64,000 nt of DNA from RGIG3013 sp045538935 (GCA_045538935.1 JAZQEI010000005.1:1-64000); one strand, 5' to 3'; positions 8,092 to 17,335 are shown, counted from the first letter of the stretch. Made by a program: numbers and translations. Notes: generated from the sequence alone by a model not told the origin.

Positions 8092-9252
8092 TTATTCACC
8101 TTTAATAATTTTAATTAAGAATTTTCCTATGTCTGTATTATCTACTGTTTTGCCGCTAAAATATTCGGAACCATAACCAACAGCAAACACACGTACGTCT
8201 GTTGCGGTGTGCTCGGTAACGGTAAGCAAATCGCTTAGCTTCTCGTTTTCGTTTTCAGGCAGTCTCACTCCCCCGTTTTCGTGGTCAGAGGTTATAATAA
8301 GAAGCGTATCGGGATTCTCACTCATAAACTTTAATACCGCCGCTACTGTGCGGTCAAGTGTTACCACACTGTTAAGCTTGCCGTTTATGTTGTTTTTGTG
8401 ACCGTATTTATCGGTACCAGAGCTTTCTATCATAAGGAAAAATCCGTTATCATTCTGTAATCGTTTTAATGCCACCTCGGCACATTGAGCAAGGTTATAA
8501 GATGCAACTGTAGAAAATCCGTTTAAAAAACCAAAAAATGGTTTTTCACAGTTTGCATCGGTATCTAAAACTTCTTTAAAGCGTTTAAAGTCCTTAGCTA
8601 CAAGGTATTCGTTCTCGAATATTGTGCGAGCCTCACCCTCTAAAAGTGACGACACGCTTATGTAATCTTTGCACATAAGTACATCGGGCTTAAACTGTAC
8701 CATTGAATTTGCAAGTTCTTTTGTGTTAGAGCGCGAAATATTATGTACTACAAAGCCACAAGGTGTTGCGCCAGATAAATCTTCATCGGTAATAATGCCA
8801 ACCTTTTTGCCCACCTCACGAGCTGTTTCAGCCAAAGTTTTAAGATCGTTACCGTCTACATCTTTACCAATATAATCGTTATTTGTTTTTACGCCGGTAG
8901 ACAAAGCCGTTGCGCTTGCCGCAGAGTCGGTAATAGCATTATCGGCCGAGTGGGTGGTTGCAAGACCGTGGTTTTTAATTTGATTTAGTACTAAACCAAA
9001 ATCATAAACGCCGTTAACGTGCTCTTCAGCTAAGGTAATATCGTTAGGACCCATACCGTCACCAATAATTACAATAACATTTTTAGGTGCAGTAAACTCG
9101 CCATTTACTATTTTTTGAACCTGTTTTTTAGTTATACTAATTTCGCCGTCGGTATACCAACCGTTATAGTTAACATCTTGCTTTGGTGCACCGCAAGCAC
9201 ATAGGCTAAAGACTAAAAATAATGATAAAATAACTGATAAAAACTTTTTCAT
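8092..9252 (-). CDS. Alkaline phosphatase family lipoprotein
   Basis: This is a secreted phosphomonoesterase of the PhoA type, 386 residues. The signal ends in a lipobox (LCAC at residues ~17-20), so it should be membrane-tethered outside the cell. VIIGDGMGPND is the first metal-binding motif, and ADNAITDSAASATAL contains the catalytic serine (DSA). ESSGTDKYGHKNN, TSDHENGGV and EHTATDV supply further metal ligands. It is somewhat shorter than E. coli PhoA (471). It is monocistronic, with a clear promoter, and may supply phosphate to the Pit transporter at 14.9-16.6 kb. No Pho-box sequence was recognised. Confidence 0.9.
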   Translation of the reverse strand: MKKFLSVILSLFLVFSLCACGAPKQDVNYNGWYTDGEISITKKQVQKIVNGEFTAPKNVIVIIGDGMGPNDITLAEEHVNGVYDFGLVLNQIKNHGLATTHSADNAITDSAASATALSTGVKTNNDYIGKDVDGNDLKTLAETAREVGKKVGIITDEDLSGATPCGFVVHNISRSNTKELANSMVQFKPDVLMCKDYISVSSLLEGEARTIFENEYLVAKDFKRFKEVLDTDANCEKPFFGFLNGFSTVASYNLAQCAEVALKRLQNDNGFFLMIESSGTDKYGHKNNINGKLNSVVTLDRTVAAVLKFMSENPDTLLIITSDHENGGVRLPENENEKLSDLLTVTEHTATDVRVFAVGYGSEYFSGKTVDNTDIGKFLIKIIKGE

Positions 9253-9282
9253 GTTTTATACTCCTAAAATTGTTGTATTATA

Positions 9283-9311
9283 ATTTTATTCTAATAACCA
9301 TAAATTGTCAA
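9283..9311 (-). promoter_or_regulatory. Promoter of the alkaline phosphatase gene
   Basis: On the minus strand TTGACA (9306-9311) and TAAAAT (9283-9288) are 17 nt apart, about 30 nt before the start codon. Confidence 0.7.
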
Positions 9312-9376
9312 GAAATGCCTAGTTATAATATTAGTTACACATAAGAAAAGATTGTATAAACTCGCCATAGAGTAGA

Positions 9377-9405
9377 TTGACAAAATTTTGACAATCTGTT
9401 ATACT
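9377..9405 (+). promoter_or_regulatory. Promoter of the zinc alcohol dehydrogenase gene
   Basis: TTGACA (9377-9382) and TATACT (9400-9405) are 17 nt apart. The leader to the ATG is about 45 nt. Confidence 0.75.
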
Positions 9406-9456
9406 TAAACTCAAGGCAATTAGCCGAATTTTATTTTGTAAAAGGAGTAATTAAGT

Positions 9457-10590
9457 ATGGCAACATCAAAAGTGGCTTATCTTGTTAAGCCGAAAATTGT
9501 AGACGGTGTTGAAGGTGAAGCTATTGTAGAGCTACGTGACATCGAAATTCCTACCCCGGGCCCGGGTGAAATTCTTGTTAAGGTTGAAGGTTGTGGCATT
9601 TGCGGAACCGACGTTCACGAATACCGTTACAACCCATTTGGTTACAAAGAAATCGTTCTTGGCCATGAAGGCACAGGCGAAGTTGTAGCTATTGGTGAGG
9701 GCGTTACTGTTGATACTAAAGGTGATCCCATTAAAGTTGGCGACAAGGTTGTTACCTCTGTTTTGCTTTGTGGCGAGTGTGACTATTGCCGTCGTTACCC
9801 TGAGCTTCCTAACCTTTGTGCCGGCCTTGGCGTTTATGGTCTTATTGAAGACGATAACGATCATCACAACAACGGTTGGTTTGCAGAACATATTTTAGTT
9901 CGTAAGAATTCTTCTATCTTTGTTGTTAACGGTATGAGCGTTGACGAAAGAATGCTTATTGAGCCCGCTTGCGTTTGCGTTCATGCATGGAACCGCGCAA
10001 AGTCAACAAACATAATTAACTTTGGTTCTACCGTATTAGTACAGGGTTGCGGACCTATTGGCTTAATGCAGATTGCTGTTTTAAAGGCAGCAGGCGTTGT
10101 AAACATTATAGCAGTTGACGGTGTTGATACACGTTTAGAACTTGCTAAAGAGATGGGCGCTACTGCAGTTATTAACTTTAGAGAGCTTAAGACCATTGAA
10201 GAAAGAGTTGCTAAGGTTCAAGAATTAACACACGGCTTTGGTGCAGATTTCGTATTCCAATGCACAGGCGTTCCTCAAGCAGCAGCTGATGCTTACAAGT
10301 ATGTTCGTCGCGGCGGCGGTTACTGTGAGATGGGCTTCTTTGTAAACGCAGGTGAATGCACAATGAACCCCCACTTTGACCTTTGTAATAAAGAAATAAC
10401 ATTGGTTGGTTCTTGGGTATACAGCGCAAACGAATACATCGAAACTCTTGGCTTTATAAAGAAGGCAAGTGAGATGTCTATTCCGATTGAAAAGCTTGTT
10501 ACACACCACTATCCGTTAGAGCAGTATGTTGACGCTATGGAAAAGAATATTTCTCTTACAGGCGTTAAGATTGCTATTGTAATGGAATAA
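9457..10590 (+). CDS. Zinc-dependent medium-chain alcohol/polyol dehydrogenase
   Basis: This 377-residue NAD(P)-dependent dehydrogenase belongs to the MDR superfamily. GCGICGTDVHE and GHEGTGEVVAIG carry catalytic-zinc ligands near residues 48 and 70. The structural-zinc loop has all four cysteines (CGECDYCRRYPELPNLC, near 108-124). VQGCGPIGLMQIAVLKAAG is the Rossmann dinucleotide loop. Relatives include butanediol, threonine and sorbitol dehydrogenases, but the substrate cannot be read from the sequence. It has a consensus promoter, an AAGGAG ribosome site and its own terminator. Codon use is richer in GTT and GGT than in its neighbours, which suggests high expression. Confidence 0.85.
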   Translation: MATSKVAYLVKPKIVDGVEGEAIVELRDIEIPTPGPGEILVKVEGCGICGTDVHEYRYNPFGYKEIVLGHEGTGEVVAIGEGVTVDTKGDPIKVGDKVVTSVLLCGECDYCRRYPELPNLCAGLGVYGLIEDDNDHHNNGWFAEHILVRKNSSIFVVNGMSVDERMLIEPACVCVHAWNRAKSTNIINFGSTVLVQGCGPIGLMQIAVLKAAGVVNIIAVDGVDTRLELAKEMGATAVINFRELKTIEERVAKVQELTHGFGADFVFQCTGVPQAAADAYKYVRRGGGYCEMGFFVNAGECTMNPHFDLCNKEITLVGSWVYSANEYIETLGFIKKASEMSIPIEKLVTHHYPLEQYVDAMEKNISLTGVKIAIVME

Positions 10591-10612
10591 TTTAAAATCA
10601 ATTTTAAATACC

Positions 10613-10646
10613 AAAAACAGCGAGGTAAATTTACCTCGCTGTTTTT
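10613..10646. terminator. Terminator, GCGAGGT family (copy 3)
   Basis: A perfect palindrome with core CAGCGAGGTAAA and its complement is flanked by A and T runs. It follows the alcohol dehydrogenase gene, and the next gene runs in the same direction. Confidence 0.9.
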
Positions 10647-10687
10647 TTATATGTTATAGTTATTTGACTTATTATATTTACTTTACC

Positions 10688-10716
10688 TTGACACACAAAC
10701 AGTAAAATGTTATGAT
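10688..10716 (+). promoter_or_regulatory. Promoter of the ATP-grasp gene
   Basis: TTGACA (10688-10693) and TATGAT (10711-10716) are 17 nt apart, 39 nt before the start codon. Confidence 0.7.
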
Positions 10717-10755
10717 TTATGTAAATATATACAATATTTTAAAGGAATTGTTGGT

Positions 10756-12027
10756 ATGAATATAGTATATCCTTCTTTGAATGGCAAAAAATTGTTGTTA
10801 CTTGGTGGCGGAGCACAAATGGTAAACGTTACCAAACTTGCGCAACAAATGGGTTGTGAGGTTCATATTGTAGATTATTATGATACCCTTCGCTCTCCGG
10901 CAAAACTAATAGCAAACGCATATTCTGACATTAGTATTTTTGATACCGATGCGGTGGTTAATTACATAAAAAAGCACAATATAGACGGTGCTTTGGCCGG
11001 CTTTACAGATTCGTATTTATTCCAATATAAAAATATTTGTGAAGCGGCCGGTCTTCCCTACTATGGTTCAAATACGGCTTTTGGTGTTGCAACTGACAAA
11101 ATGTTGTTTAAGCAAGCTTGCATTAAAAGCGGTGTTGGAGTAATTCCTGGTACTAATGCGTACGATTTTGATACCATTTTAGAGTTTTCTTATAAAAACG
11201 GTTATCCGCTTATTTTAAAACCCACCGATAACAGTGGTTCTAGGGGTGTTATTAAGTGTGAGAGTGCCGATGAACTAAAAAAATGCTACGAATATGCGCT
11301 ATCGTATTCTAAATCGAAAAATGTTATTGTAGAAAAATTCATGGAATGTGCGTCGGTAGTATGCTCATATCAGCTATGCGGTGAAGATGCACAACTTTCG
11401 GCTTTTTGTGATCGTTATGTTTATACTGCTACAGAAAGCGGCTCAGCTTGCACATCACAAGCTAGATATCCATCCTCCTATTTAGATCGCTTTATTGCAG
11501 AAGAAGATGCAAATATTAAGCGTATGTTCCGCGAAAACGAATTTAAAGACGGAATGGTTGGAATAATGGGTTATGTTGACGATAACGGATTTTACTGGTG
11601 CGAGATGACCTACCGTCCCAGTGGCGGACACCACTACACTCTTATTGCCGACCAAAGTGAAATAAACGGACTTGCACTACTTATTGAGTTTGCTGTAACC
11701 GGCAAAATAAGCAGTTATGATAAATCTAAAGAAAATCCGCATTTTAAAGAATGTTGCGGCATGGTTCATATTGCAGGTATATCTGAACGTACTATTGCAA
11801 AAATTGATGGTATTGATGAAGTATTGGCTTTACCTAATGTTTTAGAAGTCGCACAAGGTCTTCTTGAAGGACAAACAATAGGCAAAGAAGGTACCACGGC
11901 TCAAAATTTACTTTCCGTTTGGATTAAGGCTAAAGACTGGACTCAATTTGAAAAAACAATCAAACAAATTGAATTAATTTATAAAGTATATGATGCCGAC
12001 GGAAATTCTTTAGTTAAACTAAGTTAA
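10756..12027 (+). CDS. ATP-grasp domain ligase of unknown substrate
   Basis: This 423-residue protein has an N-terminal pre-ATP-grasp fold (KKLLLLGGGAQMVNVTKLA) and then an ATP-grasp core: ATDKMLFKQACIKSGV, YPLILKPTDNSGSRGV, VIVEKFM and a late metal-ligand segment around WCEMTYRPSGGHHY. ATP-grasp enzymes join a carboxylate to an amine or other nucleophile through an acyl phosphate. Relatives include PurK, PurT, carbamoyl-phosphate synthase and peptide or antibiotic ligases. It stands alone between a promoter and a terminator, so context gives no substrate. It is not a PurK: length and motifs differ and it lies far from the purine genes. Confidence 0.75.
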   Translation: MNIVYPSLNGKKLLLLGGGAQMVNVTKLAQQMGCEVHIVDYYDTLRSPAKLIANAYSDISIFDTDAVVNYIKKHNIDGALAGFTDSYLFQYKNICEAAGLPYYGSNTAFGVATDKMLFKQACIKSGVGVIPGTNAYDFDTILEFSYKNGYPLILKPTDNSGSRGVIKCESADELKKCYEYALSYSKSKNVIVEKFMECASVVCSYQLCGEDAQLSAFCDRYVYTATESGSACTSQARYPSSYLDRFIAEEDANIKRMFRENEFKDGMVGIMGYVDDNGFYWCEMTYRPSGGHHYTLIADQSEINGLALLIEFAVTGKISSYDKSKENPHFKECCGMVHIAGISERTIAKIDGIDEVLALPNVLEVAQGLLEGQTIGKEGTTAQNLLSVWIKAKDWTQFEKTIKQIELIYKVYDADGNSLVKLS

Positions 12028-12050
12028 ATATCAATTAGTTATAAAAAGTA

Positions 12051-12078
12051 AAAAGCAGATGCTGTAGCATCTGCTTTT
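12051..12078. terminator. Terminator after the ATP-grasp gene
   Basis: The stem AAAAGCAGATGCT/AGCATCTGCTTTT with a 2-nt centre sits between convergent genes and can serve both. Confidence 0.85.
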
Positions 12079-12094
12079 TGTTTTATAAATATAA

Positions 12095-12379
12095 TTATTT
12101 GTTCTCTTGGCCATTATCGGTACTAACACTTTTAATGCTAAGTCCCTCAAGTTTGCCTATATACATAGCAATTAAACCAAACACAAGTGCAATTGATCCA
12201 ACAATTATAACCCACGGATAATATTTATCGTAAAGGAAAACTGATATTTTTTCGGCCAAATCACCACCGACTATTAAAGCAAAAATAAACGGAAATAGCG
12301 GCAACAGTCCTCCAAAAAAGGAAGCCATCATAAGCGTACCATATATCTTACTAAGTACATTAAAAATCTTTTTACGCAT
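12095..12379 (-). CDS. Small two-helix membrane protein beside a TRAP-type permease
   Basis: This 94-residue protein has two membrane helices (about residues 15-37 and 52-75) and a polar tail. Its ATG lies 12 nt after the stop of the permease gene, so both belong to one transcript. TRAP systems pair a large permease with a small membrane subunit, usually four helices and ~160 residues. This one is too short to be a typical DctQ, so a partner role is inference from position. No other family was recognised. Confidence 0.6.
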   Translation of the reverse strand: MRKKIFNVLSKIYGTLMMASFFGGLLPLFPFIFALIVGGDLAEKISVFLYDKYYPWVIIVGSIALVFGLIAMYIGKLEGLSIKSVSTDNGQENK

Positions 12380-12391
12380 ATTTAACTCCCC

Positions 12392-13753
12392 CTAACCTAC
12401 TAATCCCCATATGGGTAGTACCTCTAATAATACTAATACCGATAGCAGATAATGCGCAACTATCCAAATCGCACAATTTATAAGTGTTGGCTTTAGTTGT
12501 GACTGAGCAATACCCATTCCGGTATAAACACATGCGCAATATGGTGGAGTAACCCCATGCATTGCACCGCAAATGCATGGCAACATACCCGCAACCAACA
12601 TTGGATTACATCCTGCAGTAGCCATTATGGTTATTATTATGCCGCCAAAAATTTTAACCTGTGATGAACCTGGCAAAAACATTCCAAGAATTGCACATAA
12701 AAGAGGAATTAAAAAGCAAAGTGCAACTCGGCTCATATTTAGTTCAGCAAAATAAGCACCTATTGCCTTTTCAACATTTAAACTTTCTAAAACATTGCTT
12801 ACAAAATATGCAAATAAAACCAAAGCCGCAGTGGGCACAACCTTAAGCATTCCACCAACAATAGAATTATAAATGTTTTTTAGAGATATTTTAGATTTTG
12901 TTTTATTATTTGACAAAATCCAACCGCAAACAACTATTAAAGCCGGAATAATTAACAAAAGACTATTATTGAACGATTTTGCACCGGCTCCTAAACGTGC
13001 CTCAAAAAAGTTGGCAAACTTGCTTGTAAGTATAAACGGAACAAAAACAATAATGGGTAAAAATACCGCTTTCCAACCATGCTTTACAGATTCTCTAAAA
13101 CTCGGTATATCTTCCTTTTGCATTGGCTCTACCTTGTAATATCTACACATCAAATAGAGTGTAACAATGCGTTGGAAAATGAACCAAATTGCTATTCCCC
13201 ATAAAAGCACCCAATACTGTGGTAACGTATATGTATTAGGATAAAGACCGTCTAAAACTGCAAAAGCAATACCAATCATACCGGCAGGCGGTATCATATT
13301 GCCCATAGTGCTTGCGTGGGCCTCTACATTAGCTGCCAAATGACGTGGAAAGCCCGAACGAATCATAGCAGGAATTGTGAAAACACCTGTAGTGGCTACA
13401 TTTCCGGGGCCAGAACCAGAAAGCGAGCCCATATATGTACTGCCTATAACAGCAACAAAACCTGCTCCGCCCCTAAATCTGCCGAAGATAGAAAGTATTA
13501 TAGCTATACAGTCATCAATAATAGATGTTTTAGATAATAATTCTGCAGAAAGAATAAATGCATAAATAACATATAGTGTGGGTTCTTTTAGTGCATCAAT
13601 TATATAACTACCCACATTTGACCATGTACGAGTAATAATAAGCAGCACAATAAAAGAAACCAACATGCATTCGTACAGTGGACGTTTAAAAACAGAAAAG
13701 CATAAAATCATAACCGCAAAAATCGCAAATAAGTACAAGATTTCTATTGGCAT
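12392..13753 (-). CDS. TRAP-type large permease (DctM-like)
   Basis: This 453-residue polytopic protein has 11-12 likely helices. The segment GSTYMGSLSGSGPGNVATTG followed by HASTMGNMIPPAGMIG resembles the substrate/ion-binding hairpins of DctM and fused TRAP permeases, which import organic acids with sodium. I prefer the ATG at 13753, which has an AGAGGTG site 5 nt upstream; an in-frame GTG at 13759 overlaps that site. No periplasmic or lipoprotein binding subunit lies nearby, which is unusual for TRAP systems. The divergent LysR gene probably controls it. An alternative is another ion-transporter superfamily permease. Confidence 0.7.
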   Translation of the reverse strand: MPIEILYLFAIFAVMILCFSVFKRPLYECMLVSFIVLLIITRTWSNVGSYIIDALKEPTLYVIYAFILSAELLSKTSIIDDCIAIILSIFGRFRGGAGFVAVIGSTYMGSLSGSGPGNVATTGVFTIPAMIRSGFPRHLAANVEAHASTMGNMIPPAGMIGIAFAVLDGLYPNTYTLPQYWVLLWGIAIWFIFQRIVTLYLMCRYYKVEPMQKEDIPSFRESVKHGWKAVFLPIIVFVPFILTSKFANFFEARLGAGAKSFNNSLLLIIPALIVVCGWILSNNKTKSKISLKNIYNSIVGGMLKVVPTAALVLFAYFVSNVLESLNVEKAIGAYFAELNMSRVALCFLIPLLCAILGMFLPGSSQVKIFGGIIITIMATAGCNPMLVAGMLPCICGAMHGVTPPYCACVYTGMGIAQSQLKPTLINCAIWIVAHYLLSVLVLLEVLPIWGLVG

Positions 13754-13780
13754 AAGCACACCTCTTTCGTTTTTGTTATA

Positions 13781-13828
13781 ATAACTATTACCTTAAGTTA
13801 TAATACACCACGCTTGACAGAATGTCAA
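13781..13828 (-). promoter_or_regulatory. TRAP operon promoter with LysR-type inverted repeats
   Basis: On the minus strand TTGACA (13823-13828) and TATTAT (13800-13805) are 17 nt apart. Two inverted repeats overlap it: TTGACA-GAA-TGTCAA (13814-13828) and ATAACT-9 nt-AGTTAT (13781-13801). The latter has the interrupted dyad shape of a LysR-type activation or operator site. Confidence 0.65.
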
Positions 13829-13915
13829 CAATTTTTATTTTTATTCTTGATTTTTTTAAAATTAAGGTATATCCTATATATGTAACGCACAATAACCCTT
13901 AAGGAGCGATAACTT

Positions 13916-14815
13916 TTGAATGCTAAGCAACTGCAATATGTTATGGAATTAGCTAAAACCTGCAATTTTTCAAAGGCTTCGGAGAATTTAAATATTAGCC
14001 AGCCGGCTCTTAGCAAACAAATAATGCAGTTAGAAAAAGAACTTGCCGTTAAACTATTTGAACGTAACTGTATTCCACTGAGGCTCACGCCTGCAGGTGA
14101 ATATTTTATTAACGAAGCAAAAGATATAATAGATAGAGAAGAACAATTAAAACGTTCTATGGAGCATTTTAGCACGGGCAAAAAAGGTCGATTGACAATT
14201 GGCGCTTCGCCGTTTAGAGCTTTATATTTAATGCCTCCGCTAATAAAAAAAATCAAAGAAAAATATTCTGAAATTCAAATTAAACTTTGTGACGAAAATA
14301 GCAATAAATTAAGAGAATACGTCGCTAACGGCAAGCTGGATTTTGCCATTGTAAATTTACCTATAGACGACGGTCTATTTGAATATACACCAATAGAATC
14401 AGATGTTTTAGTTTTAGCCGTGCCAAATAAAATGCTTAGCCTACTACCAAATAATGCGAAAGAAAACGAAGGCCATATTAGTTTTAAAGACTGCTCGGAT
14501 TTGCCATTTGTTATTGTAGAATCTGGAAAGGAAATGCGCGCATTATTCGACCATCTTTGCGCTACAACGAATTTACATCCTAATATTACAATGGAAGTTA
14601 TAGGTATAACAACTGCGTGGTCAATGACACAAGAAGGCATAGGCGCCACTATTGTTCCCTTACAGTTTGCTAATAAAAACAAATTTAATAATGATAAAAT
14701 CACTTTGCTTAAGATAATAGATAATACATACAGTAGACAACCCGTAATAATTACTAAACGCGGCAAGCCTATTTGCGAATATGCAAAATATGCTATAGAA
14801 CTATTAAGCAAATGA
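13916..14815 (+). CDS. LysR-family transcriptional regulator
   Basis: This 299-residue protein has an N-terminal winged helix-turn-helix (residues ~1-60, including SKASENLNISQPALSKQI) and a periplasmic-binding-like effector domain from ~90. It starts with TTG, preceded by AAGGAG. It is divergent from the TRAP-type permease operon, with dyads between them, so it likely activates or represses that operon in response to the transported acid. It ends at a bidirectional terminator. Confidence 0.9.
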   Translation: MNAKQLQYVMELAKTCNFSKASENLNISQPALSKQIMQLEKELAVKLFERNCIPLRLTPAGEYFINEAKDIIDREEQLKRSMEHFSTGKKGRLTIGASPFRALYLMPPLIKKIKEKYSEIQIKLCDENSNKLREYVANGKLDFAIVNLPIDDGLFEYTPIESDVLVLAVPNKMLSLLPNNAKENEGHISFKDCSDLPFVIVESGKEMRALFDHLCATTNLHPNITMEVIGITTAWSMTQEGIGATIVPLQFANKNKFNNDKITLLKIIDNTYSRQPVIITKRGKPICEYAKYAIELLSK

Positions 14816-14831
14816 TTATACTATAAAACAC

Positions 14832-14865
14832 AAAACAGCGAGGTAAATTTACCTCGCTGTTTTTT
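14832..14865. terminator. Bidirectional terminator, GCGAGGT family (copy 4)
   Basis: It has the same perfectly palindromic core as copy 3 (CAGCGAGGTAAA and complement) with A and T runs, between convergent genes. Confidence 0.9.
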
Positions 14866-14878
14866 ATTGCATTTAATA

Positions 14879-15499
14879 TTAAGTGTTCTTCATTATAACC
14901 GAGCCTATACATTCACTTACGTGCTCGCAAGCATCGGCACAAGACTCAAAGCAGTCATAAATTTTATGGTAAAAAACAACCGTAAGAGTATCTTTTGCAT
15001 TGGCTGTTAGCTCACGCATGGAAGAAAGATAAAGTCTATCGCACTCTTCTTCAACGTCGTTGAGTGCAATAATAAGTTCATGAATTTTCTTAGAACGCTT
15101 AAAGTTTTCAAATTCGCTCATAAGCTCGCATAAAAGTTCGCACGATTTAACAAGTTTCTTTGCAAACTCTATAGCAGGGGCATCTACAGTTTGAATGTTG
15201 TAAATATAGAATTTTTGCAAAACCTCTTCTATGGTGTCGGTAACTTGGTCTAAGTTATGGCTTACTAAATCTAAATCTTCACGGTCAACCGGTGTTACAA
15301 ATGCCTTAGCAAGAGCCGCATTCATTTCGTGTTTTTTTATGTCGGCGCTGTGCTCTATCTCGTGCATTGTTTTTAGCATTTCTTCTATATTGTTAGCGTC
15401 GTAATTTTCTAAGCACTCTACTAAATATGTAGCTGCTTTTTTAGAAAGAGCGGTACTCTCTGCAAAATTTTCAAAATAAAATTTATCACTTTTAGCCAT
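14879..15499 (-). CDS. DUF47/PhoU-like phosphate transport accessory protein
   Basis: This 206-residue all-helical protein matches the DUF47 (Pit accessory, PhoU-like) family in length and in repeated acidic helices such as EEMLKTMHEIEHSAD and DLVSHNLDQVTDTIEE. Family members sit next to Pit phosphate carriers and are thought to modulate them. It begins 17 nt after the stop of the Pit gene and is its operon partner. Confidence 0.85.
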   Translation of the reverse strand: MAKSDKFYFENFAESTALSKKAATYLVECLENYDANNIEEMLKTMHEIEHSADIKKHEMNAALAKAFVTPVDREDLDLVSHNLDQVTDTIEEVLQKFYIYNIQTVDAPAIEFAKKLVKSCELLCELMSEFENFKRSKKIHELIIALNDVEEECDRLYLSSMRELTANAKDTLTVVFYHKIYDCFESCADACEHVSECIGSVIMKNT

Positions 15500-15516
15500 T
15501 TTAATTTTCCTTTCTA

Positions 15517-16569
15517 TTAGTTAAAGATTAACAAGAATAATTTTGTTACTAAATATGCCAAAATTCCGCATCCCGGGAATGTTAATACCCAAGTAAGCAC
15601 CATTTCTTTAACTACACCAAAGTTAATAGCCGAAACTCTTTTAACCGCACCTACACCCATAATTGCTGTAGTTTTTACGTGTGTAGTAGAAACCGGAAGT
15701 CCGAAAACCGAACAGAAAACAAGTGCTAAAGACGATGCAATATCAGCCGAGAAGCCTTGGTATTTTTCGAGTTTTACCATATCCATACCAACAGATTTAA
15801 TTATCTTCTTGCCGCCCATAGCGGTGCCAAGTCCCATAATAACCGAACACAAAATCATAAGCCAGGTAGGAATTTCAAAGGTAGAACCCGAAGATCCGCC
15901 TTGCAGCGTGAATACACACAGCAAAATAATACCCATGAATTTTTGGCCGTCCTGTGCACCGTGCATAAATGCCATTGAAGCGGCACCTACAATTTGCGCA
16001 CCTCTAAAGAAAGGCTCAGTTTTGGGGCGATTTGCCTTAAAGAAAATAAGTGTTACTATTTTACATATTACTAAGGCAAGTCCAAAGCCTAAAGTAACCG
16101 AAATTACAATACCGTAAATAACCTTTAACCACTGCGACCAAACAATTGCGTTCATGCCGCAAAGAGCCATTGCACCACCTGTTAAACCGGCTATAAGAGC
16201 GTGGCTTTCACTGGTGGGAATACCAAATACCCAAGCCAAAGTTGCCCAAATAACAATAGCAAGCATTGCAGCGCACAAAACAATAATTACTGTGCGACCA
16301 TCATTTTCGCCAAAGTTAACCATGCTTGTAATAGTTACTGCGACCTCGTTACTAATTTTGGTCATTACAAAAACGCCAAGAAAGTTAAAAACCGCAGCCA
16401 TAAGTATGGCAGCCCTTGGAGGCATACACCTTGTTACAACACATGTAGCAATAGCATTAGGTGCATCGGTCCAGCCGTTTACTAAAATAACGCCAAGTGT
16501 TAACACCACTGCCACAAACAACAACGGATTAGCCGTCATCTGATACCAAAAGTCTAAAATTGAATTCAT
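15517..16569 (-). CDS. pit: Pit-family inorganic phosphate transporter
   Basis: This 350-residue carrier moves phosphate with a cation across the membrane. The two inverted-repeat signatures of the PiT family are present: GWTDAPNAIATCV near residue 31 and VSTTHVKTTAIMGVGAVKR near residue 300. ESHALIAGLTGG lies between. About ten membrane helices are visible. It is first in a two-gene unit with the DUF47 protein. A promoter lies about 50-80 nt upstream. Confidence 0.9.
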   Translation of the reverse strand: MNSILDFWYQMTANPLLFVAVVLTLGVILVNGWTDAPNAIATCVVTRCMPPRAAILMAAVFNFLGVFVMTKISNEVAVTITSMVNFGENDGRTVIIVLCAAMLAIVIWATLAWVFGIPTSESHALIAGLTGGAMALCGMNAIVWSQWLKVIYGIVISVTLGFGLALVICKIVTLIFFKANRPKTEPFFRGAQIVGAASMAFMHGAQDGQKFMGIILLCVFTLQGGSSGSTFEIPTWLMILCSVIMGLGTAMGGKKIIKSVGMDMVKLEKYQGFSADIASSLALVFCSVFGLPVSTTHVKTTAIMGVGAVKRVSAINFGVVKEMVLTWVLTFPGCGILAYLVTKLFLLIFN

Positions 16570-16619
16570 AAATAGCCCCCTTTTTTAGCCGCTTGAATAG
16601 TACAAACGGGGTCAATTAT

Positions 16620-16648
16620 ATTTTATGAATTTTAAGTAATGCTGTCAA
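16620..16648 (-). promoter_or_regulatory. Promoter of the Pit phosphate transporter operon
   Basis: On the minus strand TTGACA (16643-16648) and TAAAAT (16620-16625) are 17 nt apart. A TATAAT further downstream is too distant from this -35 box. Confidence 0.65.
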
Positions 16649-16855
16649 GAATTTTTTGGGTTTTTTGACAGATTTTTTATATACTTATTGAATACAAAAT
16701 TTTATAAAATTAAAGGTCACAACCTCCGGCTAAGCCGGAGGCTTGAACAAGCCCTATAAGGGCATTTTACAGGCCACACCCCTAAAGGGGCTCCGAAAGG
16801 TTCTGCCAACCGCCTTACTTCTTCGGGCAACCCCTAAAGGGGTGTTTTATTTAGC

Positions 16856-17326
16856 CTACTTTGTCTTGCTACCCGTAAACGGGTCTATGTATTCTTGAAT
16901 ACTCATCTGGTCTGCCATTTCATCTTCTTGCAATTGGTTTCTTATGTATTCCGCTATTTGTTTTTTATTGCGTCCTACGGTATCCACATAGTATCCTCTT
17001 GCCCAAAAATGTCGATTTCCATATTTATACTTCAAGTTTGCGTGTCTGTCGAAAATCATCAGACTACTCCTGCCCTTTAGAAATCCCATTATTTGTGCAA
17101 CACTATATTTAGGCGGTATTTCAATGAGCATATGTATATGGTCAGGACAAGCTTCTGCTTCTATTATATTTACACACTTTTGTTCGCATAATTTTCTCAA
17201 GATTTTTCCTATATCTGTTTTTATCTCTTTGTATATTGATTATCTGCGATATTTCGGTGCAAATACAATATGGTATTGACATCTCCACTTAGTATGTTCT
17301 AAACTATTTATGTCCTTCTCTTTCAT
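16856..17326 (-). pseudogene. tnpA: IS200-type transposase TnpA with an in-frame stop
   Basis: From the ATG at 17326 the frame reads as a full-length TnpA (156 codons) except for a TAA at codon 29 (17240-17242), where relatives have a glutamine; one C-to-T change explains it. Downstream the frame is intact. DHIHMLI carries the HUH metal-binding histidines, and a tyrosine in the following helix (GYYVDTVGRNKKQ) is the expected nucleophile region. Reinitiation at TTG 17200 would lack the first strand of the fold. The gene is probably inactive unless the stop is suppressed. Confidence 0.8.
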
Positions 17327-17335
17327 GGCTAGGAC

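Noticed and set aside
10756..12027. The ATP-grasp protein as the missing PurK
   Set aside because: It is longer than PurK, lacks its typical segments, and is far from the purine operon.
6814..14865. Recurring GCGAGGT palindromes as a possible CRISPR or REP array
   Set aside because: Copies are single, far apart, and each lies at a gene end with A/T runs, so they are terminators.
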